DNA of 64,000 nucleotides from Microtetraspora niveoalba (GTDB lineage: Bacteria > Actinomycetota > Actinomycetes > Streptosporangiales > Streptosporangiaceae): the NCBI RefSeq assembly GCF_001570405.1, contig NZ_BBYM01000005.1, positions 124,001-188,000 on the forward strand, in the 5' to 3' direction. A model generated the notes under the pieces. It ran no database searches, was not told the DNA's origin, and was given only the letters and a program-made list of their open reading frames with translations. Position numbers and translations under genes: made by a program. Below, one piece after another: positions 33,110 to 42,628 of this stretch; positions within the stretch are counted from its first letter, which is position 1, and the number at the start of each line of letters is the position of its first letter.

Positions 33110-35496
33110 TCGACATGCCTCAGATCGCGGTGGAGATCGCCTTCACCCGGGACCCCGACGACGGGACGCCACTGTGGCAGGACGTCACCGACGACGTCGA
33201 CTGGGACCAGAAGATCCGGATCTCCCGCCGCCGCAGCCACGAGCTCGACGAGGTGGCCCCCGGCACGCTGGCGCTCACCCTGTTCAACGAGGACGGCCGA
33301 TACACCGCCGACAACGCCGCGGGCGCGAACTACCCGAACGTGAAGCTGAACCGCATGATCCGCGTGCGGGCCCGCTGGCCCGGAGGCCCCAACCGCCTGG
33401 CCAGCGGCCAGGCCACAGCGAGCGACGCCAGCCTCTTCTCCGGCAGCCAGGGCAGCGTGACCATCGATACGAACACCTTCCCGCCCGGCCAGACCAGCTC
33501 GATCCGATGGGCGGCCAGCACCCTGTCCAACGGCACCATCTTGCGCGTCGGTGCGAAATCGACGTCCTCTCCGACCGATCAGGCGTTCCACGTCAAGCCT
33601 GGCGACATCTGGTCGTTCCAGTGCCAGGCCCGCCGCGACACCGTCGCGGCCACCATGGCGCTACGGGTCCGCTGGTACGACAAGGCCGCCCGCCAGCTGG
33701 GGGACACGACCGGCCCCGCAGTCACGCTCACCACGGCCTGGCAGCCGATCGTCTACTCGCCGACCGTGCCCGCGGGTGCCGCATGGGCGCGTCTCATGCT
33801 GGTGTCGACGACCAGCTCAAGCGGAGCGGCCGTCATCTACACCTCCGCGTGGCAGGCCGAGCGGGCGGCGGCGCCCTCGAGGTGGATGGATCCCGGCCGC
33901 CAGCACATCCGGTTCACCGGGTTCGTCGACCGGTGGCCGCTGTCCTGGGACAACTGGCACGGCCGCGCGCAGGTCACGGCGACAGACCGGCAAAAGCTCC
34001 TGTCCCGCGCCACGATCAGAGGGGCGCTGATGGAGGAGACACTCGCCACCGGCCCGATCGCGCTGTACCCGCTGTCCGAACCACAGAACGCCAGCCAGGC
34101 CGGCAACGTCGCCGCCACCTCCCAGCCGGACATGGTGATTCAAAGCGTCGGCAACGGCGGCGCGCTCGTGTTCGGCAAAGAAGGCGGACCCGACGACTCC
34201 GCCACCGCGTTCCTCACGCCGATCGGCAGCGGTGCAGTCGGCAAATTCCTGGCGGTCCCGCTGTTGCACACACCGCTCGGCGGGGTGGCGGGCATCTCCC
34301 TGGCCGCATGGGTGCGGTTCACTACCGACGTCACCGCCGACCAGCGGATCCTCTACGTCGACGACGGCAGCGACACCGTGCACGTACGCGTCAACTACCA
34401 GCCGTCCAACAACACCTTGACCGTCGGCGTCCGCCACCCCAGCCGCGACTATGTCGCCACCGCCGCCACGCCGCTGGGCACCGGCCTGCACCTGGTGGTG
34501 GTCACACTCCAGTTCACCGCCGGCACGTTGGCGATCCGTGCGTACGTGGACGGCGACACCGTCATCAACACCAGTGGAGCGGCGACCGTCACCACCTGGC
34601 CGTCGCTGAAGCGGCTGCGCGCAGGCGGCGTTCCCGCCTCAGCGCTGGACCCGCCCCAGCTCATGTCCGGCGCTCTGGCGATGGTGGGCGCCTGGCGCAG
34701 CGTGCTGACCCAGACGCAGGCCTCCACCCTGAGCAACGCGCGCGACGGATTCGCCGGCGAGTTGTCCGGCGCGCGGGCCCGACGAATCGCCGCCTGGGCG
34801 GGCATCCCGGCGATATCGGCCGACACCGGCTCCAGCATGATGGACCGCCACCCGAACCGCGAGCAGAGCCCGCTGGCGGCGCTGAAGCTCATCGCAGTGT
34901 CGGAGGCGGGTGTCCTATTCGTCGCCGGCGATGATTCCGTGACCCTGCACGGCCGTGGCCGCCGTCAACTACCGGGACCGCCGTCCATCGTGCTCACCGC
35001 GGACGACTGCGCCGGCGAACTGGGGTTCACGATGGATGACCAGCTGCTCGTCAACGATGTGACGGTCAACAGGTCCGGGCGCACGGCCACCCGCGTGATC
35101 GACCAGGCGTCGATCGAGGAGAGCGGCGGTGTCTACACCGGCTCAATCGACACGCTGCTCTACACCGACACCGAAGCGCTGGACCGGGCCGCCTACACCG
35201 TCGCGACCTACGGGCATCCACACCCGCGGGCCGGCCAGATCGTTGTGGACGCCCACCACCTGGACATGTGGCCCCAACTGCTCGGCAGCGAGATCGGCCA
35301 GCGAATGCGGCTGTCCGGCCTGCCGCCCGAAGCATCGGCCAGCACGCTGGAGTTGTGGTGCGAGGGCATCCAAGACGAGATCAGCGATTCCACCTGGCGG
35401 GTCACGTTCGACGCCTCACCAGTGCGGCAGATGCCGCTCTTCATTCTGGACGACCCCGCCTACGGAACGCTCGACAACAACTACCTGGGATGGTGA
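33106..35496 (+). CDS. Minor tail protein with LamG-like domain
   Basis: 796 residues from ATG 33106, overlapping the tape measure stop. The start (VEIAFTRDPDDGTPLWQDVT) resembles baseplate-type distal tail proteins. Residues 310-540 look like a concanavalin/LamG jelly roll (GISLAAWVRFTTDVTADQRI; LVVVTLQFTAGTLAIRAYVD), often a sugar-binding module. A C-terminal hub-like region follows. Likely part of the tail tip. Confidence 0.82.
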   Translation: MIDMPQIAVEIAFTRDPDDGTPLWQDVTDDVDWDQKIRISRRRSHELDEVAPGTLALTLFNEDGRYTADNAAGANYPNVKLNRMIRVRARWPGGPNRLASGQATASDASLFSGSQGSVTIDTNTFPPGQTSSIRWAASTLSNGTILRVGAKSTSSPTDQAFHVKPGDIWSFQCQARRDTVAATMALRVRWYDKAARQLGDTTGPAVTLTTAWQPIVYSPTVPAGAAWARLMLVSTTSSSGAAVIYTSAWQAERAAAPSRWMDPGRQHIRFTGFVDRWPLSWDNWHGRAQVTATDRQKLLSRATIRGALMEETLATGPIALYPLSEPQNASQAGNVAATSQPDMVIQSVGNGGALVFGKEGGPDDSATAFLTPIGSGAVGKFLAVPLLHTPLGGVAGISLAAWVRFTTDVTADQRILYVDDGSDTVHVRVNYQPSNNTLTVGVRHPSRDYVATAATPLGTGLHLVVVTLQFTAGTLAIRAYVDGDTVINTSGAATVTTWPSLKRLRAGGVPASALDPPQLMSGALAMVGAWRSVLTQTQASTLSNARDGFAGELSGARARRIAAWAGIPAISADTGSSMMDRHPNREQSPLAALKLIAVSEAGVLFVAGDDSVTLHGRGRRQLPGPPSIVLTADDCAGELGFTMDDQLLVNDVTVNRSGRTATRVIDQASIEESGGVYTGSIDTLLYTDTEALDRAAYTVATYGHPHPRAGQIVVDAHHLDMWPQLLGSEIGQRMRLSGLPPEASASTLELWCEGIQDEISDSTWRVTFDASPVRQMPLFILDDPAYGTLDNNYLGW

Positions 35497-35951
35497 ATGT
35501 GGCAGTTCGCGCGCAGTTGCGGTTTCTGGAACAGGCGCTCCCGGCTCCGGCGCCACTTCGCTCGTGGGAGGCGTACTGGCAGCTCGCGGACTCCCGCAAG
35601 GCCCTCGGCGGTCAGCCTCCGGTCCCTCGGCCAACAGGCCACGACCCCACGGTTACGGCGTTCGCCCGGGTGGATGACGGGCGCTGGATCGCGGACTGCC
35701 CATGGATGTGCGGCGCCGCCTTCAACCTCCCCCAGGGGGTCGACTGGTTCTGGTGTACGGAGTGCGCGGGCGCAGGACTGGGCCGCACGGCCCGCCTGGT
35801 CTGGCCGCAGCATATGGACCAGCTGACGGTGAACCTGGAGAGCCTGCCCGCCGCCCTGCAGTTCTGGCCGTGCAGCGACTGCCGCCCCCGCTTCCTCGCC
35901 GGCCGGGACATGTGCGAGTCCTGCCGAGGGATGCAAGGACAGGTGGCGTAG
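35493..35951 (+). CDS. Small tail-region protein with four CxxC-type knuckles
   Basis: 152 residues from GTG 35493 (or GTG 35499). Cysteines in WMCGA, CTEC, CSDC and CESC could bind two zinc ions. Such rubredoxin-like proteins occur in actinophage tail operons; function unknown. Confidence 0.65.
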   Translation: MNVAVRAQLRFLEQALPAPAPLRSWEAYWQLADSRKALGGQPPVPRPTGHDPTVTAFARVDDGRWIADCPWMCGAAFNLPQGVDWFWCTECAGAGLGRTARLVWPQHMDQLTVNLESLPAALQFWPCSDCRPRFLAGRDMCESCRGMQGQVA

Positions 35952-36467
35952 GTGGCTGTGCTCCCCGCCCCGCGCACCTGGACGGTCGGCGAACTCGTCA
36001 CAGCAGCCAAGCTCAACAACGACGTCCGGGACGGGATCAACTTCCTCCTGTCCCCGCCCATGGCCGTGCTGCTGCCTGACGGGGGCCAGTATGCGAATGA
36101 CACCGATACGGTCGTGCGGTGGAGCTCTGAGGCCCTGGACCGGGACGGCGGGCACGACAACACCACCAACAACACCCGGTACACCGCGCAGACGGCCGGC
36201 TGGTACGACTTCGACTTCTCGGCCTTCATCTTCGGTGGGCAGAGCAGCGGAATCCTCTTCCTCGGCTTCACGAAGAACGCCAACGTCAGCTGGGCGGCCG
36301 GAAGCGGGTTCCCACTGGCCCTCAACCGCCTATCCGGGCAGCTGAGCACCACGTTGCAGATGTCGGTGGGCGACTACATCCAGGCATGGGTGCGGCACAC
36401 GACCGGCGGGAGCAAGACGCTCGACTCCACAGGCACACGCTTCGCTATCCGGTGGGTGTCAACGTGA
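35952..36467 (+). CDS. Tail-tip protein, beta-sandwich type
   Basis: 171 residues from GTG 35952. It begins [20 protein letters not shown], a common anchor in phage tail-spike adaptors, and continues as a beta sandwich with [20 protein letters not shown], reminiscent of C1q/TNF-like heads. Probably part of the receptor-binding apparatus. Confidence 0.7.
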   Translation: MAVLPAPRTWTVGELVTAAKLNNDVRDGINFLLSPPMAVLLPDGGQYANDTDTVVRWSSEALDRDGGHDNTTNNTRYTAQTAGWYDFDFSAFIFGGQSSGILFLGFTKNANVSWAAGSGFPLALNRLSGQLSTTLQMSVGDYIQAWVRHTTGGSKTLDSTGTRFAIRWVST

Positions 36468-38503
36468 CCACAACCGTTATCGGCACCCTGGCCGCGGCCG
36501 GCGGCGGCCGCCCGTACGGCGCCGAGCTCGCGATCGACCTCGTCGACCAGGCCGGAATCGCCGTACCCGGGTTCACCACCGGCCACGAGGTCGTCGGCAG
36601 GACGTGCGTACCCATTGGTGAGGGCGGGACGTGGAAGGCCGACCTGGTCCCCAACGACGACATCGTCTCGCCGCGCGGCCCCACGCTGTACCGGGTCATG
36701 GCCAACGTCGCGGCCGGGGCCTCCGCCGTCTACTTCATCAAGGTGCCCGAGTCGGCCGAGCCGCGCTGGGCGGGCGATCTGCGAGTAAGCCTGCCCGGCG
36801 AGGCGCCCGAGCTGCCGTACGGCTACCTCCCTCTGGCGGGTGGCATCCTGACCGGCCCGCTCGTCCTGCAGGACGGCACACCTGCCACGTCCCAGCAGTA
36901 CGTGGCCGAGTACGTCGCCGAGCACGGCGGGGAAGGCAACCAGGGCCCGCCCGGCCCAGAAGGACCCCAGGGACCGGAAGGACCCCAGGGACCACGCGGC
37001 GATCAGGGCATTCCGGGGCCGAATGGCGACAAGGGCGATCCCGGCCCTCGAGGCCCGAAAGGTGACCCCGGCGATCAGGGCCCGGCCGGTATTGAAGGCC
37101 CGCAGGGGCCGAAGGGCGACCCCGGCGAGCGAGGCCCACAGGGACCGCAGGGTGAGCGAGGCCTCGACGGCCCGCAAGGCCCGAAGGGCGACACCGGCCC
37201 GGAAGGACCGCGTGGCGCGCAAGGGCCGAAGGGCGACCCCGGCGAACAGGGCATCCAAGGCCCGATGGGACCGCAGGGCCCCCAGGGAGACCCAGGCGCG
37301 CCCGGGACGCAGCTCGGCTGGCACATCGTCACCGACTACGGCGCGGCCGGCGACGGCGTGGCCGACGACACCGCCGCCATCCAAGCCGCGATCGACGCGG
37401 TCCCGGCCCAAGGCGGGACCGTCTACCTCCCGGCCGGGACCTACCGGCTCACCGGCCCGCTCACGCTGTGCTCCTCGCTGACACTCACAGGGGCGGGGCT
37501 CGGGTCGACGATCCTCTACCAGTCGTCCACCTCAGCCGACGCGCTCGCGGCCACCGACGTCCGCAGCATCACCGTGAACGACCTTCAGGTGTTCGGCCCC
37601 GGCGAGGGAACGGGAACCGGCCTCCGGCTGCTCCGGTCCGCAGCGGACGCCACGCCGTACATCAACATGCGGAACGTCTACATCCATTCGTTCGGCGTGG
37701 ACGGCATCGAGATATCGAACGGGATCGTCTCCTCGTTCGCGTCGGTCAACTGCGAGGCGAACGGCCGCTACGGGTTCAACTTCCACGGCGTCCCAAACGG
37801 TCCCGCCGGCACGTCGCTCGCCATGACCTCGTGCTACGCGAACACGAACGGCGTCGCTGGTTTCCGCATCTTCAACATGGCGTATGCGGCGCTGGTGGGT
37901 TGCGCATCGGAAGGGCAAGCCACGAACTACCTCCTGGAGAAATGCCAGTCGGTAACGCTTAACGGTTGCGGCTCGGAGATGATGGCCGAAGGCGGAACCG
38001 GGTTGAAGATCGACGGCGGTTTCGGGCACGCGATCATCTCGTGCTGGGACCTGAACAGCCGCGGCCGCGCGTACTGGATCACCGGCGGGGCTTACTCGAT
38101 CAACCTCATCGGCCTGGTCGAGAACACCCCGCTCGCCGGGGCGATCAGCTCGCTGACCGTCGACGCCGGCAGTATCGGCATCAACCTGCACGCGATCAGC
38201 AACACGACTCGGCTGGAGCTGGCGGCCGGCACCACCAACGTGCTCAACGACGGCGCCAACGGCGTCACCCTGAACGGCTTCCTGTACACAGACGCCGGAA
38301 GCGAATTCAACGGCAACGTGACGTTCGACAAGCAGGCCGCGTTCTGGGGCGATGTCACCTTCGGCGGAAGCGTCGGATTCTTCGGAGCCGCACCGGTCTG
38401 GAAGCCGAGCGTTTCCGGTTCCCGGGGCGGCAACGCCGCTCTCGCCTCCCTGCTTTCAGCGTTGGCAACCCTGGGGCTCATCACCGACGACACGAGCACG
38501 TAA
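36464..38503 (+). CDS. Tail fibre: collagen-like stalk plus pectate-lyase-type beta-helix
   Basis: 679 residues from GTG 36464. Residues 1-155 form the tail attachment part. Residues 158-281 are about 41 uninterrupted Gly-X-Y triplets ([16 protein letters not shown] and onward). Residues 285-620 are a right-handed beta-helix starting with [20 protein letters not shown] and PAGTYRL, as in tail spikes that bind or cut surface polysaccharide. The end ([17 protein letters not shown]) resembles a trimerisation foot. Trimeric host-recognition fibre inferred. Confidence 0.88.
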   Translation: MTTTVIGTLAAAGGGRPYGAELAIDLVDQAGIAVPGFTTGHEVVGRTCVPIGEGGTWKADLVPNDDIVSPRGPTLYRVMANVAAGASAVYFIKVPESAEPRWAGDLRVSLPGEAPELPYGYLPLAGGILTGPLVLQDGTPATSQQYVAEYVAEHGGEGNQGPPGPEGPQGPEGPQGPRGDQGIPGPNGDKGDPGPRGPKGDPGDQGPAGIEGPQGPKGDPGERGPQGPQGERGLDGPQGPKGDTGPEGPRGAQGPKGDPGEQGIQGPMGPQGPQGDPGAPGTQLGWHIVTDYGAAGDGVADDTAAIQAAIDAVPAQGGTVYLPAGTYRLTGPLTLCSSLTLTGAGLGSTILYQSSTSADALAATDVRSITVNDLQVFGPGEGTGTGLRLLRSAADATPYINMRNVYIHSFGVDGIEISNGIVSSFASVNCEANGRYGFNFHGVPNGPAGTSLAMTSCYANTNGVAGFRIFNMAYAALVGCASEGQATNYLLEKCQSVTLNGCGSEMMAEGGTGLKIDGGFGHAIISCWDLNSRGRAYWITGGAYSINLIGLVENTPLAGAISSLTVDAGSIGINLHAISNTTRLELAAGTTNVLNDGANGVTLNGFLYTDAGSEFNGNVTFDKQAAFWGDVTFGGSVGFFGAAPVWKPSVSGSRGGNAALASLLSALATLGLITDDTST

Positions 38504-38814
38504 TGACCGACCCCGACCTCGCGGCCGCGCTCACAGACCTACGCGTCGTCGTGGTCACCGGCCTTACCGAGATCCGCGGCCAGTACGCCGTCGTCATCCA
38601 GCGCCTGGAGTACGTCGATACGCGGCACGCCGAGCTCGTCCGCCGGATGGAGACCGAGCTCGCCGAACACGAGGCGCGACTGGACGAACTCGGGAAGGGC
38701 CAACAGAAGTTCGTCACCAAGGACGAGCACGCCGAGCGGAATCGCCGGCTCCTCGCGATCATCGGCCTGATGCTCACCGCGGCCAGTCTGGTGATCACCT
38801 TCTTCAAGCCGTAA
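38503..38814 (+). CDS. Coiled-coil protein with C-terminal TM (XhlA/holin-like)
   Basis: 103 residues, start overlapping the fibre stop (TAATG). A long charged helix (VRRMETELAEHEARLDELGK) ends in one TM segment (LLAIIGLMLTAASLVITFF). This build and position resemble XhlA-type lysis accessory proteins. Confidence 0.65.
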   Translation: MTDPDLAAALTDLRVVVVTGLTEIRGQYAVVIQRLEYVDTRHAELVRRMETELAEHEARLDELGKGQQKFVTKDEHAERNRRLLAIIGLMLTAASLVITFFKP

Positions 38815-38947
38815 GAGGGCTCCTTGGCTCACTCCTTGGCCTGGCCTCGGGGGGTGGCCACGGCCAGGGCGCACCACCGCATCCGACCCCCTCCCTACCG
38901 ACCCGCTCGCCCATCACCTCCGGGCGCACGCGGCCCAGGGAGACACG

Positions 38948-39679
38948 TTGTTCCACGTTCATCATGGCGACGCGCTCGCCGTCCTGCCCACCATCACCAC
39001 CGGCTCCGCTGATCTCGTCCTGACCGACCCGCCGTACAACAGCGGCGGCCGCACCAACGCCGAGCGCACCGCCCAGGGCGCGCGCGGGAAGTACGTCACC
39101 GGCACCGCTGGCCACGACCTCGCAGACTTCGCCGGCGACAACCGAGACCAGCGCTCCTACACCCGCTGGCTCGCCCTCGTCCTGATCGAATGCCTACGCA
39201 TCAGCCGCCCAGGGGCCTCGGCCCTAGTCTTCTGCGACTGGCGGCAGCTACCCGCGACCTCCGACGCGCTGCAGGCTGCCGGGTGGACCTGGCGCGGCAT
39301 CATTCCTTGGCGCAAGCCGATCAGCCGACCACAGCGCGACGGGTTCCGGCGCGAGTGCGAGTACGTGCTGTGGGGCAGCAACGGCCAGCCGTACCGGCAC
39401 GCCGAACCGATCTATCTACCCGGCCTGGTGCAGGGTTCACAGCCGCGCGGCCGCGGGCGTGTCCACATCACCCAGAAGCCTGTCGACATCCTGCGCCAGC
39501 TCGTGCAGGTGTGCCCGCCCGCTGGCGTCGTCCTGGATCCGTTCGCCGGCAGCGGGTCCACCGGCGTCGCCGCGGTGCTCGAGGGCCGCAGCTTCGTTGG
39601 CAGCGAGATCACCGAGCACTACGCGGCGATCGCTCGGGAGCGGATCGCCGCGGCCGTCGAACAGGAAGGAAGCGCATGA
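38948..39679 (+). CDS. DNA methyltransferase (N4/N6, beta-class order)
   Basis: 243 residues from TTG 38948 with AGGGAGA upstream. Catalytic motif IV is DPPY at 27-30 (LVLTDPPYNSGG); the SAM-binding motif I FAGSGSTG is at 199-206, so the order is that of the beta group (amino-methyltransferases). No restriction enzyme is adjacent. It lies in the late operon between tail and lysis genes, so it should modify phage DNA late in infection, probably against host restriction. Recognition sequence unknown. Confidence 0.88.
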   Translation: MFHVHHGDALAVLPTITTGSADLVLTDPPYNSGGRTNAERTAQGARGKYVTGTAGHDLADFAGDNRDQRSYTRWLALVLIECLRISRPGASALVFCDWRQLPATSDALQAAGWTWRGIIPWRKPISRPQRDGFRRECEYVLWGSNGQPYRHAEPIYLPGLVQGSQPRGRGRVHITQKPVDILRQLVQVCPPAGVVLDPFAGSGSTGVAAVLEGRSFVGSEITEHYAAIARERIAAAVEQEGSA

Positions 39680-40476
39680 AGATCATCACGCGCGAGGGCT
39701 GGGGCGCCCGCGCCCCACGCAACGCTCGCGATGTTGTCCGGGTCAGCTGGGCAGACCGCACGGAGTTCGTCGTTCATCACACCGCCGGGCCGAAGGGGCA
39801 GCGAGTTCGCGCGATCCAGGACTTCCACATCACGGGTCGCGGGTGGAACGACATCGGCTACAACTTCCTCGTCGACGCGGAGGGCGCGATCTACGAGGGC
39901 CGCGGCTGGCTCGTCGTCGGCGCGCACTGCCCAGACCACAACCGGATCGGGATCGGGGTTGCCTTCATCGGCAGCAACAACCCCACGGCGGCCGCGATGC
40001 AGAGCATCCGGGGCCTGTATGACGAGGCGTGTCGGCGGGCCGGACGGGCGCTGCGGAAGCGTGGCCACGGTCAGCTCTTCTCGACCAGCTGCCCCGGGCC
40101 ACGGCTGCAGGCCTGGGTCAACGCCGGTATGCCGCTCGACCAGGAGCAGACGCCGGCGCCAGAACCGCCGCTGAAGATCGTGTGGCGTAGCGATGTGCCG
40201 ACGTGGCCGGGCCGGGCGCTGAAGGTGGCCGAGCCGATGATGACCGGCGAGGATATTCGGCTCTGGCAAGAACGGCTGGCCAGGCGTGGCTGGCGGATCG
40301 ACGTCGACTCCTGGTACGGCCCCAAGTCGCGCACGGTGTGCCGTGGTTACCAGCGCGCCACTGGCCTGCCCGATACCGGCATCGTCGATCGGGCGACCTG
40401 GGACATGACCTGGTCTTGGCGGCCGCCGGCGGAGGAGCCCGCGGCCGCCGAGCAGTCCACCCCCACCACCCCGTAA
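39676..40476 (+). CDS. Endolysin: PGRP-type N-acetylmuramoyl-L-alanine amidase
   Basis: 266 residues from ATG 39676. The amidase-2/PGRP domain has the zinc His in EFVVHHTAG (34-35), a Tyr/His region (GYNFLVDAEGAIYEGRGW), H131 and C139 (STSCPGP). Residues 190-250 are a peptidoglycan-binding domain (GEDIRLWQERLARRGWRIDV; YGPKSRTVCRGYQRATGL). No signal peptide, so release relies on the downstream holin. Confidence 0.92.
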   Translation: MKIITREGWGARAPRNARDVVRVSWADRTEFVVHHTAGPKGQRVRAIQDFHITGRGWNDIGYNFLVDAEGAIYEGRGWLVVGAHCPDHNRIGIGVAFIGSNNPTAAAMQSIRGLYDEACRRAGRALRKRGHGQLFSTSCPGPRLQAWVNAGMPLDQEQTPAPEPPLKIVWRSDVPTWPGRALKVAEPMMTGEDIRLWQERLARRGWRIDVDSWYGPKSRTVCRGYQRATGLPDTGIVDRATWDMTWSWRPPAEEPAAAEQSTPTTP

Positions 40477-40486
40477 GGAGATCGCT

Positions 40487-40753
40487 TTGCTCACGTCCTT
40501 CGCAGCTCGCCAGCCGCTCCTGATCCGGATCGCGATCGCCGCGGTGCTCGCCGCGGTCGGTCGGCTCCTGGTCCTCGTCGGCTGGCTGCCGCCGGACTGG
40601 GTCGTCAGCGACGACGCGGTGCAGGACGGCCTGGACGGCTTGCTCGCCTTGTGGGCGTTCTGGTCGGCGCACCGCCGCGTCACGCCGGTCGCGGCCCCGC
40701 GGGACGATCTCGGCCGCCAGCTCATCCCCGCGCCACACCCGCGCGAGCTGTAG
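40487..40753 (+). CDS. Holin candidate
   Basis: 88 residues from TTG 40487, with AAGGAG upstream. Two hydrophobic helices (about 12-33 and 45-62) and a charged C-terminal tail (RRVTPVAAPRDDLGRQ), right after the endolysin. Fits a class II holin by position and topology. Confidence 0.75.
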   Translation: MLTSFAARQPLLIRIAIAAVLAAVGRLLVLVGWLPPDWVVSDDAVQDGLDGLLALWAFWSAHRRVTPVAAPRDDLGRQLIPAPHPREL

Positions 40754-40775
40754 GAATCCACCAGGTACTTCGAGA

Positions 40776-40815
40776 CGCCCCCGCTCATTCCTCCTCGGAG
40801 GGGTGAGCGGGGGCG
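40776..40815 (+). terminator. Late-operon terminator
   Basis: CGCCCCCGCTCA and TGAGCGGGGGCG form a perfect 12-bp stem with a 16-nt loop, followed by ATTTCGCGTTT. Lies 23 bp after the holin stop. Confidence 0.8.
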
Positions 40816-40872
40816 ATTTCGCGTTTCTGTCGGTGTCCTCGTCTACCGTGGCCTGGGTCTGTTGGAGACCGG

Positions 40873-40910
40873 AAGCGCCGCCCATCCCGCGCAAGGGATG
40901 GGCGGCGCTT
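40873..40910. terminator. Second, bidirectional terminator
   Basis: AAGCGCCGCCCATCCC and GGGATGGGCGGCGCTT form a perfect 16-bp stem with a 6-nt loop and a short T tail on the plus strand. On the minus strand it ends the leftward transcript of the two genes at 40919-41650. Confidence 0.82.
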
Positions 40911-40918
40911 TTCGTGTG

Positions 40919-41020
40919 TTACGAGGCGGAGGCGGTCAGCCGCTCGGCTTCCTCGTGCAGCGCCGTGATCAGGAGGAGCTCGAGGCGTAGCTCCTCGGCG
41001 AGACGGTCCAGAACATTCAT
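40919..41020 (-). CDS. 33-aa small protein
   Basis: ATG 41020 has GGGAGG five bases upstream, an excellent RBS. The product (start MNVLDRLAEELRLELLLITA) is one amphipathic helix. It lies between the 41063 gene and the bidirectional terminator, so it is the last gene of a short leftward unit. Unknown function. Confidence 0.6.
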   Translation of the reverse strand: MNVLDRLAEELRLELLLITALHEEAERLTASAS

Positions 41021-41062
41021 CGGGCCTCCCTGACCAAAGGACGCATCAGCTGCCACATGCGT

Positions 41063-41650
41063 TCACAGTCGGGCGTATCCGGCGTATCGCTCGGGATGGT
41101 GCGCTCGGCTCCCGGCGTACTTCTTGAGGTACGCGCGTACCTCGCCGGCGCGGTCCTGGCCGCAGCCGAGGAGCCGCTTGATCGCGCGGAAGGTGGGCTC
41201 CTGCTTGAGACTGCCCTCGGGGGTGACGAACTCCTCCAGCGCTTTGAGGTACACCTCCTGTGGCTCAGGCAACTCGGGCGTTACAGCCACGGGCGCGGGT
41301 ACGGGGGCAGGGTCATCCTCGGGTACGCGCGGCGCGGCCGTCTGCTCGTGCGCCCCGCCAGCGTCCAGGTTTCCCGGACCCTGAACGGGCATGACGGCGG
41401 CGGCCGGCGTGGGCTCGGGCACGTCGCGCGCCTCGCGCACGGCTCCTACGTTGGGCGCGGAGCCGAGCGCGGCGCGGTCCCGTTCGATGAGTACGGTGGC
41501 GCGGTCGAAGGTCTCCGGTGAAAGCCCTGCAATGTAGGTGGCCATCATCAGCGCTTCGTCTCCGGACAGGCTGTTGAGGAACTCGTATCGAGCGTCCCGG
41601 GCGGTCTCGGCGGCGGACACGTCGGCGCGGGCGGTTGTAGGGTCAGCCAT
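41063..41650 (-). CDS. Unknown protein, leftward accessory gene
   Basis: 195 residues. Helical N-terminal 80 residues (DARYEFLNSLSGDEALMMAT), a Pro/Ala-rich middle, and a C-terminal basic helix-turn-helix-like part (PTFRAIKRLLGCGQDRAGEV, RAYLKKYAGS). The tail resembles SpdB-type regions of actinomycete mobile elements, where a HTH reads sequence during transfer or regulation; this is only an impression. Confidence 0.65.
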   Translation of the reverse strand: MADPTTARADVSAAETARDARYEFLNSLSGDEALMMATYIAGLSPETFDRATVLIERDRAALGSAPNVGAVREARDVPEPTPAAAVMPVQGPGNLDAGGAHEQTAAPRVPEDDPAPVPAPVAVTPELPEPQEVYLKALEEFVTPEGSLKQEPTFRAIKRLLGCGQDRAGEVRAYLKKYAGSRAHHPERYAGYARL

Positions 41651-42042
41651 GTTGTTCGGTCTCCCAGCGGCAATGGGCGATCGGGTGGCGGGCCCCGCAG
41701 GCGTGACAGCGTCGGCGGGGCTGCGTCGTTCTGGGCGAGGTACGCGCGGCTGTGCGTGTACCTGTCGGGCTCCCGGGCGAGGTCACGGGAGGGTCCGGCC
41801 GCGTGCCGGACGGGGGCGCCGTACCGCTGGGCGTACCCGGGCGGGAGGCGCTGCGAGGGGAAGGGTACACGGCGTGCGTCGCCAAGTACGGCGTATCAGG
41901 TATGCCGCGGTGTGGGCCTCGGCTCCGGACCGGCGTATTGCAAGCGGCGAAGCCAAGATCGGCTGAACCGCTGACGCGCGTGTGGTCTACGTCATAGCCT
42001 CGACGTCGTACGCCATCCGACCCGGGCGACCGGAGGCACAGC
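41651..42042. other. Gap of 392 bp without a convincing gene
   Basis: A minus-strand frame ending at 41643 finishes with CHACGARHPIAHC, a plausible zinc knuckle. Upstream of it, good coding character moves to another frame that has no start codon. This could be a frameshifted small gene overlapping the 41650 start. I see no promoter or repeat of note. Confidence 0.4.
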
Positions 42043-42306
42043 GTGGACGTATGGATCACCTACCGCCTGCTCGACGACACCGGCGGCGATGCTGGCGAGC
42101 AGCAGCGGCACTTGTTCTCTTTCCCGGACACCGGTGAGGGCTTCGAGCTGAAGAACGGCCAGCGGATCGGCTACGGGCCGAGCATCGGCCAGATGCTCGC
42201 CGCCGTTCGGGCCCGCCATGCCGGTGACGCCGTCATCGTCAGAACTGAACGCGTTGACGGGGCGACCGCGTCTGCGCCTCAGTCTCCGACCGGTGCCGCG
42301 TCGTAG
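42043..42306 (+). CDS. Unknown small protein, 87 aa
   Basis: GTG 42043. It has a beta-rich start (VWITYRLLDDTGGDAGEQQR) and helical end. Short spacing to the following regulatory module and good third-position GC support it. Confidence 0.5.
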   Translation: MDVWITYRLLDDTGGDAGEQQRHLFSFPDTGEGFELKNGQRIGYGPSIGQMLAAVRARHAGDAVIVRTERVDGATASAPQSPTGAAS

Positions 42307-42382
42307 GCGGCGGCATTAAGTCGCCAAGCCCTTGAATCTAACGAAGCCGCTTGACGGCTCCTCAGCTCAGCTTGACCATCGA

Positions 42383-42399
42383 GAGCAATGTCGAGCAAT
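42383..42399. promoter_or_regulatory. Operator candidate: GAGCAAT-N3-GAGCAAT (copy 1)
   Basis: Two GAGCAAT heptamers start exactly 10 bp apart (42383, 42393), so they face the same side of the helix. TTGACC (42372-42377) lies just upstream. The same element recurs at 44007-44023. The two copies flank the three-gene regulatory module. Confidence 0.65.
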
Positions 42400-42421
42400 C
42401 CACTACCCCGAGGAGCCCGTG

Positions 42422-42628
42422 ATGCGGCTAACCTATCTCGGCAAGACCGGCGGATCCGCCGATGGCAACTGCCCGGCTCTCTACAGGACCGACCGCAACA
42501 CCTACGTCGTGCAGGGATGGCAAGTGACTGACCCTCAAGCTCTCGCCGACGTACGCGACCTCGCCCCCGGCGAGGCTGTCGTCGAGGTCCCGGCCGACGT
42601 GCTCGACCTCGCGCGGAGCGCACGGTGA
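42422..42628 (+). CDS. Small companion protein of the DUF6879/DUF5753 module
   Basis: 68 residues from ATG 42422, GAGGAG 7 bp upstream. Begins MRLTYLGKTGGSADGNCPAL and ends with an acidic helix. Small proteins of this kind occupy the DUF397 position beside Scr1/WhiJ-type regulators in actinomycetes. Overlaps the next gene by four bases. Confidence 0.75.
   Translation: MRLTYLGKTGGSADGNCPALYRTDRNTYVVQGWQVTDPQALADVRDLAPGEAVVEVPADVLDLARSAR

Noticed and set aside
36935-37310. CRISPR-like repeat array
   Set aside because: The repeats encode in-frame Gly-X-Y triplets without spacers; no array or cas gene seen anywhere in the window.
38824-39012. Short plus-strand frame before the methyltransferase
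   Set aside because: His/Arg/Pro-rich, overlaps the methyltransferase start, no RBS.
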